Of a stretch of 5,693 bases of DNA, positions 1 through 5,693 are shown one piece after another. Made by a program: the position numbers and the translations under genes. Source of the stretch: Chlamydiota bacterium (GTDB lineage Bacteria; Auribacterota; UBA3054; B51-G9); contig JAUVKG010000203.1 of NCBI GenBank assembly GCA_030596365.1, positions 1 through 5,693 of the forward strand, in the 5' to 3' direction. A model generated the notes under the pieces. That model searched no databases, was not told where the DNA came from, and saw only the letters and a list, made by a program, of their open reading frames with translations. How positions within the stretch are numbered: the stretch's first letter is position 1; every line of letters starts with the position of its first letter.

Positions 1-864
1 GAGTTCATGAAACTCACGCCCGGAGCCAAATGTATCGATATGACTGTAGGACTTGGTGGTCACGCGAAAGCGATACTCAGCAGAACTGACGGTAAATTGC
101 TTTGTTTTGACAGAGATGCTGAAACGCTGGAAATAGCAAAAGAAAGATTAGAGGAATTTGGTTCAAGAGTAGAATTTGTTCATTCTTCTTTTGCTGAAGC
201 AGGGGAACAAGCACGGTCACACAATTTTGGAGAAGTAAATGCCGTATTATTTGATCTTGGAGTGTCATCGTTGCAGCTTGATACGGCAGAACGAGGGTTA
301 AGTCTTAAAAATGACGGCCCGTTGGATATGCGGCTTGACCGCAGTGAAAAGTTAACAGCCGCGTATATTGTAAATGCGTGGAAAGAAAAAGATTTAGTAT
401 CACTATTTCGTGAATATGGGGACGAGCCGCTTGCATTGCAGACTGCTCGAGCGATATGTAAGCAAAGACCGTTCACCCGAACAGTTGAGCTTGCAAATAT
501 AGTGGTTGAAGTATATCGTCGCCGTGGTTGGCATCGATCAAGAATTCATCCGGCAACGCGTGTCTTTCAAGCATTGAGGATGATGGTCAATCGTGAGCCT
601 GAAGCGCTGAAAGCAGGATTGTCGGAAGCGTTTGAATTATTAGTTGAGGGTGGGCGAATGGTTGTGATAAGTTTTCACTCCGGTGAAGACAGGATAGTGA
701 AGCGGTTTTTTGTGGAGCAAGGGAAGCGGTTAAATAGCGGTCAAATTCTAACTAAAAAGCCGATTACTCCATCGGCGGAAGAAATGCGTTATAATTCCCG
801 GTCACGCAGTGCGAAAATGCGTGTATTTGAAAAAGGTGTGAAACAACATGTCAAGAAAGTATAA
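1..864 (+). CDS. rsmH: 16S rRNA (cytosine-1402-N4)-methyltransferase RsmH (MraW), 5'-partial
   Basis: SAM-dependent methyltransferase. The family N4-methylates C1402 of 16S rRNA in the decoding centre of the small ribosomal subunit. Reading from the ATG at position 7, visible motifs are the SAM-binding GLGGHA (residues 15-20), the acidic FDRD that ends the second strand (34-37), LFDLGVSS (81-88), the family signature GPLDMRLD (104-111), RIHPATRVFQALRMMVN (179-195), SFHSGEDRIVK (222-232) and the C-terminal SRSRSAKMR (264-272). The ATG at 7 is probably internal. The two in-frame codons before it (Glu-Phe) fit the family's usual N-terminus just before the PGA/D-T segment, and about 20 residues of the normal start, including the conserved HxPV region, are missing. 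The real start therefore lies left of the window. One oddity is Gly226, where the family usually has Leu in SFHSLEDR. The 3' end overlaps ftsL by 17 nt, as expected in a dcw operon. Identification is firm. Confidence 0.96.
   Translation, partial: EFMKLTPGAKCIDMTVGLGGHAKAILSRTDGKLLCFDRDAETLEIAKERLEEFGSRVEFVHSSFAEAGEQARSHNFGEVNAVLFDLGVSSLQLDTAERGLSLKNDGPLDMRLDRSEKLTAAYIVNAWKEKDLVSLFREYGDEPLALQTARAICKQRPFTRTVELANIVVEVYRRRGWHRSRIHPATRVFQALRMMVNREPEALKAGLSEAFELLVEGGRMVVISFHSGEDRIVKRFFVEQGKRLNSGQILTKKPITPSAEEMRYNSRSRSAKMRVFEKGVKQHVKKV
833..838 (+). promoter_or_regulatory. Shine-Dalgarno site for the FtsL-like gene
   Basis: AAGGTG lies inside the end of rsmH, with a 9-nt spacer to the ATG at 848. 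It supports that start codon and coupling of ftsL translation to rsmH. It is the best ribosome binding site in the window; murE and murF have only weak purine-rich stretches before their starts, and ftsI has none. Confidence 0.6.
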
Positions 865-1204
865 AAGCAGAAATAACAATAATATACCATCGATTCCGTT
901 TAATTACAAAATCGTAATTGTTTTTGGTGCGCTTGTATTAATAGGATTAGCGTATTATTTAATTGATGCTCAAAGACAAATTATGATTCGTGATACGGGT
1001 TATAAGATGAACACAATGAGGCAGGAAATTCGAAGAGCGAAAGATATGAATTCTAACCTGCGTGCCCGTCTGGCGAAACTGAATAAGCTTGAAACAATAA
1101 TCATCAAATTAAATGAGTATGGAATTAAATTAAAAGTTCCACCTATTGAGAAAGTTTACAGATTAAAACTTTATGAAGGCGTTGAAGGTTTGGGGAAGAG
1201 GTAG
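848..1204 (+). CDS. ftsL: FtsL-like small bitopic cell division protein
   Basis: A 118-residue protein with the architecture of FtsL. It has a basic, Asn-rich cytoplasmic tail (residues 1-19), one hydrophobic membrane span (about 20-39), then a charged region likely to form a periplasmic coiled coil (about 45-90, containing LRARLAKLNKLE). Known FtsL proteins bridge FtsB/DivIC and the FtsW-FtsI synthase in the divisome. The ATG at 848 is chosen because it follows AAGGTG at good spacing and gives a proper positive-inside tail. The assignment rests on position between rsmH and ftsI, size and topology, not on sequence motifs, since FtsL is poorly conserved. The last residues (about 111-118, GVEGLGKR) and the TAG stop abut a GC-rich hairpin element, so the native C-terminus may have been altered by that insertion. 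An unrelated small coiled-coil membrane protein cannot be excluded, but context makes FtsL the best call. Confidence 0.72.
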   Translation: MSRKYKSRNNNNIPSIPFNYKIVIVFGALVLIGLAYYLIDAQRQIMIRDTGYKMNTMRQEIRRAKDMNSNLRARLAKLNKLETIIIKLNEYGIKLKVPPIEKVYRLKLYEGVEGLGKR

Positions 1205-1223
1205 CCGGTCTTGTTGAGACCGG
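1205..1223 (+). repeat. Perfect inverted repeat (hairpin 1)
   Basis: The arms CCGGTCT (1205-1211) and AGACCGG (1217-1223) form a 7-bp perfect stem with a TGTTG loop. It begins on the base after the ftsL stop codon. No T-run follows, so it is not a classical intrinsic terminator. It could be a REP-like repeat, or an mRNA structure that stabilises or partly attenuates the transcript. Confidence 0.8.
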
Positions 1224-1241
1224 ATTCCGGCAAGCCGGAAT
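1224..1241 (+). repeat. Perfect inverted repeat (hairpin 2)
   Basis: ATTCCGGC (1224-1231) and GCCGGAAT (1234-1241) form an 8-bp perfect palindrome around AA, directly adjoining hairpin 1. The two hairpins share CCGG cores, so alternative pairing is possible, such as 1204-1208 with 1227-1231. The 37-nt pair is about 59% GC (22 of 37) in an AT-rich setting, which fits an inserted repeat element better than drifted spacer. Confidence 0.8.
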
Positions 1242-1331
1242 AGTGAGTAGTGAGTGGTGAGTGGTGAGTAGTGAGTTGTGAGGTCAGAAGTCAGGTAAAG
1301 AATAAAGAACAAAGAACAAAAAACAAAATAA
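1241..1331 (+). repeat. Phased heptanucleotide repeat mosaic, 13 units
   Basis: The 91 nt divide exactly into 13 units of 7 nt. Six follow T(A/G/T)GTGAG (1241-1282): TAGTGAG twice, TGGTGAG twice, TAGTGAG, TTGTGAG. Two follow GTCAGNN (1283-1296): GTCAGAA and GTCAGGT. Five are A-rich (1297-1331): AAAGAAT, AAAGAAC twice, AAAAAAC, AAAATAA. The 7-nt register is kept across the changes of family, and the block ends on the base before the ftsI GTG. The + strand has stop codons in every frame, so this is not coding. It resembles the short tandemly repeated heptanucleotides described in cyanobacteria, though the sequences are not claimed to be related. With the two hairpins it fills the whole 127-nt gap between ftsL and ftsI. 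Confidence 0.85.
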
Positions 1332-3119
1332 GTGGTTACATTAAAAGAAAAATTCAGAACACAAATGCTTTTCATCATTCTGATGATTGGAATGATAATA
1401 ACGCTTATTCGGCTATTTGATTTGCAATGTCTTCGTTTTGAAGTTTATCAAAAAAGAGCTTTGCAGCAGCAGCAAAGTGTGCAGCGCGTTAAGGCGCGTC
1501 GCGGAAGAATATTAGATCATAATGGACAAATTCTTGCGATATCCAGTTCACAACCTGCTTTATGGTCGGATCCGGGCCTTGTAAAAGATGTAAATAAAAC
1601 TGCTGTTAAATTATCAAGAGTTTTAAATATGTCGGCATCTCATATTAAGAAAAAGCTTTATAATCCGCGAAATCCAAGTAACAGATTTGTATGGATTGAT
1701 AAAAAAATTAGTGATGCGCAGACAATAGCTATTCGTACAATGATAAAAAAGCAGGAAATTCCAGGTGTGTATTTAAAATACGTGCATAATAGAATTTACC
1801 CGCGTAATGAATTGTTAGGGAATGTACTTGGATTTTGTAACTCTGAAGGAGATGGTGCTGAAGGTCTTGAATACGCGGCTGACAAGACTCTGAAAGGTAC
1901 TGATGGATATTTTGTAATGCGTCGCGATAACAGGCGCAAACGTTTTTTCGTTCCGGAGTGGGTCAGACGACAATTAGAGCCGGTTGACGGTAATGATATT
2001 TATCTGACAATTGATGAATATATACAACATACAACCGAGAAGGAGCTTGATAAAGCTGTGGCAAAATATACGCCCAAACGTGCAGTAGCAATAGTAATGG
2101 ATCTACGCCAGGGCAGAATCGGAGAGATTCTTGCTATGGCTTTGTGGCCGAAATTTAATCCATCGGACAGAAGTACATATAAGCCGGGATTGCTTCAGAA
2201 TTTTGCGACAACGACAGTTTTTGAACCCGGATCAACATTTAAAATAGTTTCCGGAGCTATTGCATTAAATGAAGGTGTAGTAACACTTAATACAAAAGTG
2301 TTTTGTGAAAATGGCAAATGGAAAGCTACTCGAGGGCATACACTTCATGATGATCATTCACTTGGGGAAGTAACGTTTAAAGATGTAATTAAATATTCCA
2401 GTAACATTGGTATGGCCAAAACTGCCCGGAAAATTGATAAATATACATTTTATAAATATTTGCTGAAATTCGGGTTTGGAAAAAGAACCGGTATTAATTT
2501 TGTGCCTGCAGAATCTCCCGGACTTCTTAGCTCACCGTCAAAATGGTCGAAACTTTCAATGGTTTCCATACCAATGGGACAGGAAATCGGAGTTACAGCA
2601 ATTCAATTACTTAGCGCGGTACAAACTATAGCCAATGGCGGAATTAGATATCAGCCTACAATAATAAAAGAAATCGAAACAAGCGACGGACAGTTAACTC
2701 CGGAAGCAAAAACATACAATTATTTTGAACCGCGTGTTGCACAAAATGGTGTAATATCAGAAAAGGCCGCTAAATTGATCACAAGAGCAATGGTAAGTGT
2801 TACCGAGGAAGACGGAACAGGAAGTAGAGCGGCTATTCCGGGATACACAGTTGCCGGAAAAACAGGAACTGCGCAAAAATACGACCCGGAAATAAAAAAG
2901 TATTCGCGGCGTAAATTCGTAGCATCATTTATAGGATTTGTACCGGCCAGTGATCCCGCGATAGCTGTACTAGTAACATTTGACGAGCCGAAGAAGAGTT
3001 ATTATGGCGGAACGGTTTCTGCGCCTGTTTTTCAGAAAATATGCGAAAAAACACTTGCGTATCTAAAAATACCAATGGATGCTCCTGCAGGAATTAACGA
3101 GACCAAAAGAGAAAGATAA
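1332..3119 (+). CDS. ftsI: Class B penicillin-binding protein, septal transpeptidase FtsI/PBP3-type
   Basis: A peptidoglycan D,D-transpeptidase anchored in the inner membrane with its catalytic domain in the periplasm; it cross-links new wall at the division septum, normally with FtsW. Seen in the sequence: a short basic cytoplasmic tail (1-11), a membrane span (about 12-29), the pedestal/dimerisation region opening with ARRGRILD (55-62), then the transpeptidase domain from about 220. Its catalytic motifs are STFK (301-304, nucleophile Ser301), SSN (356-358) and KTGT (510-513). The 595-residue length is normal for FtsI. It ends soon after the transpeptidase fold without PASTA repeats, unlike Spo VD/PBP2x-type enzymes. 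A small insertion sits in the usual MD-x-x-x-GEILAMA strand (residues 256-270). The start is uncertain: GTG at 1332 is preceded directly by an in-frame TAA, so the frame cannot extend upstream, and there is no Shine-Dalgarno. ATG at 1365 (residue 12) is an alternative but would remove the basic tail. murE follows with a TAATG overlap. Confidence 0.93.
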   Translation: MVTLKEKFRTQMLFIILMIGMIITLIRLFDLQCLRFEVYQKRALQQQQSVQRVKARRGRILDHNGQILAISSSQPALWSDPGLVKDVNKTAVKLSRVLNMSASHIKKKLYNPRNPSNRFVWIDKKISDAQTIAIRTMIKKQEIPGVYLKYVHNRIYPRNELLGNVLGFCNSEGDGAEGLEYAADKTLKGTDGYFVMRRDNRRKRFFVPEWVRRQLEPVDGNDIYLTIDEYIQHTTEKELDKAVAKYTPKRAVAIVMDLRQGRIGEILAMALWPKFNPSDRSTYKPGLLQNFATTTVFEPGSTFKIVSGAIALNEGVVTLNTKVFCENGKWKATRGHTLHDDHSLGEVTFKDVIKYSSNIGMAKTARKIDKYTFYKYLLKFGFGKRTGINFVPAESPGLLSSPSKWSKLSMVSIPMGQEIGVTAIQLLSAVQTIANGGIRYQPTIIKEIETSDGQLTPEAKTYNYFEPRVAQNGVISEKAAKLITRAMVSVTEEDGTGSRAAIPGYTVAGKTGTAQKYDPEIKKYSRRKFVASFIGFVPASDPAIAVLVTFDEPKKSYYGGTVSAPVFQKICEKTLAYLKIPMDAPAGINETKRER

Positions 3120-4615
3120 TGAAACTTAACGAAGTAATTAAAAACATTCCCTGCAAATTAATTAGCGGTTCGTCGCAGGTTGATATTAAAGGAATATCAG
3201 AGGACAGCAGAAGAATATGTTCCGGATGGTTGTTTATTGCCCGTAAAGGACTGGAAACTAACGGTCACTTATTTATCGATGACGCGATAAGCAGGGGAGC
3301 TGTTGCAGTAATATTATCCGACAGTAAATTTATTGTTTCAGGGAATACAACCGTAGTTGTTATGGATTTGTCACACGATAATATAGGCCTGATGGCTGGA
3401 AATTATTATGGCGCTCCTAAATGCAAGTTAGTTGGAATAACAGGAACAAACGGCAAGACAACTACATGTTATCTTACGCGGTATTTTCTTGAAAAAGCAG
3501 GTGTGCCAACAGGAATAATAGGTACAGTAGCATATGAATTTGAAGGAAGACGCATACCTGCGACAAGAACCACGCCGGATATTTTTGAATTAAATGATTT
3601 AGTAAAGAGTATGAGTGATTTTGGTGCAGAAGTCGTTATGATGGAAGTCTCAAGTCATGCTTTAGCTCAAAATAGAATGGGCAATTTGAAATATGATATG
3701 GCCGTATTTACTAATTTATCGCGTGACCATCTTGACTATCACAAAACGATGGAGGAATATTTTGCCGCTAAAAGAAAATTATTTAATAAACTTAAAACAG
3801 ATGGATTAGAAACAAAAGGATTAGCGGTAATTTCCCTTGATGACCAGTGGGGAAGAAAAATGTTCGGAGAACTTCATGAAAGCGGAGTCCGGTTGGTTAC
3901 ATATAGCAGTGAAGATGAATCTAAAGCATTAGTTCACGCAAAAAATATTTGCGCTTCGACTGCCGGAACTTCATTCGAACTTATTGTAAATGGTGACAAG
4001 GTGGCGGATACTAAAATACCGCTTATCGGGCATCACAATGTTTCTAACTGTCTTGCCGCGATGGCGATTGCTTATCAATTCGGTGCAGATGTAGACTTGA
4101 TGGTTAAGCAGGCTATAGATTTGCCACCGGTTCCCGGAAGACTTGAATTTATTCAAAACAATCTTGGTATTCTTGTGGTAGTTGATTATGCACATACTGA
4201 TGACGCGTTAAATAAAACGCTGCACTGTCTAAAAGAATTAAAACCGAAAAAGTTATTGGTTGTATTTGGATGTGGCGGTGATAGAGATAAAGGCAAACGC
4301 GCTAAAATGGGAACAGCTGCAGAAAATCATGCCGATTTTATTGTAGTTACAAATGATAATCCGAGAACTGAAAATCCGGATGTTATTATTGAAGATATTA
4401 AAAATGGCTTGACTACAGATGCAGCTGTAATCGAAAAAGATAGACAGAAAGCAATTGAACTCGCGATAAAAAACGCTTCCGCCGGTGATATAGTGCTGAT
4501 CGCAGGAAAAGGTCATGAAACTTATCAGGAGATAAATCGGATTTATCATCATTGTGATGACCGTGAGATTGCCAGGGAAATCATAGCAGAATTGGAAAAA
4601 CAAAATGTTTACTAA
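3119..4615 (+). CDS. murE: UDP-N-acetylmuramoyl-L-alanyl-D-glutamate--2,6-diaminopimelate ligase MurE
   Basis: A cytoplasmic ATP-dependent Mur ligase that adds the third stem-peptide residue to UDP-MurNAc-L-Ala-D-Glu. All three domains are present in 498 residues, a normal length. The N-terminal UDP-binding domain (about 1-100) contains SEDSRRICSGWLFIARKG (27-44). The central ATPase domain has GTNGKT (109-114), TRTTPD (149-154), EVSSHAL (176-182) and the probable carbamylated lysine Lys218 in YFAAKRKLF. The C-terminal domain has YAHTDDAL (357-364), GCGGDRDKGKR (384-394), DNPR (413-416) and GKGHETYQ (463-470). DNPR is the known determinant for meso-diaminopimelate over L-lysine, so DAP-type peptidoglycan is predicted. 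The ATG shares one base with the ftsI stop (TAATG), so translation is probably coupled to ftsI. The start is supported by that overlap and by the usual family N-terminus. Nothing is missing or unusual. Confidence 0.96.
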   Translation: MKLNEVIKNIPCKLISGSSQVDIKGISEDSRRICSGWLFIARKGLETNGHLFIDDAISRGAVAVILSDSKFIVSGNTTVVVMDLSHDNIGLMAGNYYGAPKCKLVGITGTNGKTTTCYLTRYFLEKAGVPTGIIGTVAYEFEGRRIPATRTTPDIFELNDLVKSMSDFGAEVVMMEVSSHALAQNRMGNLKYDMAVFTNLSRDHLDYHKTMEEYFAAKRKLFNKLKTDGLETKGLAVISLDDQWGRKMFGELHESGVRLVTYSSEDESKALVHAKNICASTAGTSFELIVNGDKVADTKIPLIGHHNVSNCLAAMAIAYQFGADVDLMVKQAIDLPPVPGRLEFIQNNLGILVVVDYAHTDDALNKTLHCLKELKPKKLLVVFGCGGDRDKGKRAKMGTAAENHADFIVVTNDNPRTENPDVIIEDIKNGLTTDAAVIEKDRQKAIELAIKNASAGDIVLIAGKGHETYQEINRIYHHCDDREIAREIIAELEKQNVY

Positions 4616-5693
4616 CGAAGAAATATTAAAAGTCACCTCCGCAATAAGTTTTGAAATGGCGGAACGTGTTACCGGAGTGTCAACTGACAGCCGTAACATA
4701 TTAAAAGGTGATTTATTTATCGCGCTTCGCGGGGATAATTTTGATGGACATGAATTTGCCGGTATAGCTGTTGAAAAAGGTGCCGCTGCAATTTTAAGCG
4801 ACTATAAAATAGATATAAATGTTCCTCAGTATATTGTTGGAAATACATTGACGGCTTATCAACAACTTGCGCGTTATCATCGTTTGAAAATAAATGTTCC
4901 GGTGATTGGAATTACCGGGACAAATGGAAAAACGACTGTGAAAGAAATGATAAATTCAATTTTGTCCGATGTTGGTAATCCGCTATGCAGCGAGGCAAAT
5001 TTTAATAATCATATTGGTGTTCCGGCAACATTGCTGAAGCTGAAAAAAGAACATACACACGCAATAATTGAAATGGGAATGAATCATACCGGTGAAATTA
5101 AAATTCTTTCAGAAATCGCTTTGCCGGACGTAGCAGTAATAACGTCAGTTGGCAGGGGACACATTGAGTTTCTCGGTACTGTGGAGAAAGTGCTGAAAGC
5201 CAAAATTGAAATTTTGGATGGTTTAAATAAAAACGGGGCAATAATTCTTCCACTTAATTCTAAATTTTATGACGGAATGAAAAGCGCGGCAATGAATTCA
5301 GAAATCAAAAATATAATATCTTTTGGTGATTCTGATGAAGCCGACTTTAGTTTCATTACTGAAATGTCAGATGAAACCGGTAGTGAAGGAATATTAAAAA
5401 CACCTTGCGGAAAAACAAAAACAAAAATCAATATTGCAGGGCAACATAATTGTAGAAATGCTGCAGCTGCAGCGGCAGCGGTTATGACAATAGAGAAAGA
5501 TATTACAACAGAAAATATTGCTGCTGCATTCGGAAAATTAAAATCCGTGAATATGAGATGCCAATTCGTCATAATTAACGGCGCTAAAATATTATTAGAC
5601 TGTTATAACGCAAATCCTGATTCAATGCGTGCAGCGATAGACCTTATTTCTAATTTAAAAACAAATGGCAGAAAAATTGTGTTTCTTGGAGAT
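4605..5693 (+). CDS. murF: UDP-N-acetylmuramoyl-tripeptide--D-alanyl-D-alanine ligase MurF, 3'-partial
   Basis: An open frame of 363 codons with no stop before the right edge; MurF is usually about 450 residues, so roughly the last 90 are outside. The enzyme joins D-Ala-D-Ala to the UDP-MurNAc-tripeptide made by MurE, completing the cytoplasmic pentapeptide precursor. Visible: the N-terminal domain with VSTDSRNILKGDLFIALRG (25-43), P-loop GTNGKT (105-110), NFNNHIGVPATLL (132-144), EMGMNHTGEI (156-165), HIEFLGT (186-192), the probable carbamylated lysine Lys200 in KAKIEI, GQHNCRNAAAA (279-289), and the MurF-typical YNANPDSM (334-341), which separates it from MurC, MurD and MurE. Its SVGRGHIE (181-188) departs from the common NIGxAHLE form. 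The ATG lies inside the murE end with an 11-nt overlap; GGA at 4594-4596, 8 nt upstream, is at most a weak Shine-Dalgarno. The frame and start are clear from the conserved TDSR region. Confidence 0.95.
   Translation, partial: MFTNEEILKVTSAISFEMAERVTGVSTDSRNILKGDLFIALRGDNFDGHEFAGIAVEKGAAAILSDYKIDINVPQYIVGNTLTAYQQLARYHRLKINVPVIGITGTNGKTTVKEMINSILSDVGNPLCSEANFNNHIGVPATLLKLKKEHTHAIIEMGMNHTGEIKILSEIALPDVAVITSVGRGHIEFLGTVEKVLKAKIEILDGLNKNGAIILPLNSKFYDGMKSAAMNSEIKNIISFGDSDEADFSFITEMSDETGSEGILKTPCGKTKTKINIAGQHNCRNAAAAAAAVMTIEKDITTENIAAAFGKLKSVNMRCQFVIINGAKILLDCYNANPDSMRAAIDLISNLKTNGRKIVFLGD

Noticed and set aside
1205..1250. Intrinsic terminator after ftsL.
   Set aside because: The stems are good but no T-run follows on the + strand, only TAGTGAG repeats. 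Ending transcription here would separate ftsI, murE and murF from upstream promoters with no clear replacement promoter.
1276..1303. Possible sigma-70-like promoter, TTGTGA with AAGAAT 16 nt later, before ftsI.
   Set aside because: Each box matches only 4 of 6 consensus bases and both fall inside low-complexity heptads, where such matches arise by chance.
1241..1331. CRISPR array.
   Set aside because: The units are 7 nt with no spacers; the tandem heptads have none of the repeat-spacer layout.
1163..1378. A minus-strand open frame of 71 codons across the ftsL-ftsI gap.
   Set aside because: It stays open because the complement of the heptads (CTCACTA-type) has no stop codons. Its product is repeat-derived (Thr/Tyr/Ser-rich) and runs into ftsL and ftsI antisense, with no family resemblance.
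4253..4699. Minus-strand open frame of 148 codons opposite the murE-murF junction.
   Set aside because: It is antisense to well-conserved coding sequence of both genes, and its translation is Ile/Phe/Ser/Cys-rich without recognisable domains.
5455..5482. GCTGCAGC-type repetitive run in murF.
   Set aside because: It encodes the run of alanines after HNxxN, a region that is normally Ala-rich in MurF, so it is explained by protein conservation and codon use.

Overview
The window is a stretch of a bacterial division and cell wall (dcw) cluster, all on the + strand. The order is rsmH (mraW; 5' end outside the window), a small FtsL-like membrane protein, ftsI (class B penicillin-binding protein), murE, and murF (3' end outside the window). 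The DNA is AT-rich. MurE carries the DNPR signature of meso-diaminopimelate-adding enzymes, and the FtsI homologue has no PASTA tail. Together these suggest a diderm (Gram-negative type) bacterium with DAP-type peptidoglycan. I cannot fix the phylum. A PVC-type lineage (Lentisphaerae/Verrucomicrobia relatives) is a guess from the divergent FtsL and the overall protein style, not something the sequence proves.

Layout: 1-864 is rsmH. ftsL (848-1204) overlaps its end by 17 nt. Positions 1205-1331 are the only non-coding stretch. ftsI occupies 1332-3119. murE (3119-4615) starts inside the ftsI stop codon (TAATG). murF starts at 4605, overlaps murE by 11 nt, and runs off the right edge at 5693. 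The overlaps imply one co-transcribed, translationally coupled unit, broken only between ftsL and ftsI.

The genes act together in septal wall synthesis. MurE adds meso-DAP to UDP-MurNAc-L-Ala-D-Glu, and MurF then adds D-Ala-D-Ala in the cytoplasm. FtsI cross-links the finished strands at the septum, with the FtsL-like protein as its probable divisome partner. RsmH methylates 16S rRNA and is a standard resident of this cluster.

The genes are ordinary. The unexplained structure is the 127-nt ftsL-ftsI gap. It holds two perfect GC-rich hairpins, then 91 nt that divide exactly into 13 heptanucleotides of three different sequence families, all in one 7-nt phase and ending on the base before the ftsI GTG start. 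This looks like an intergenic repeat element that has replaced the normal junction and left ftsI with no visible Shine-Dalgarno sequence. I saw no new multi-gene system.
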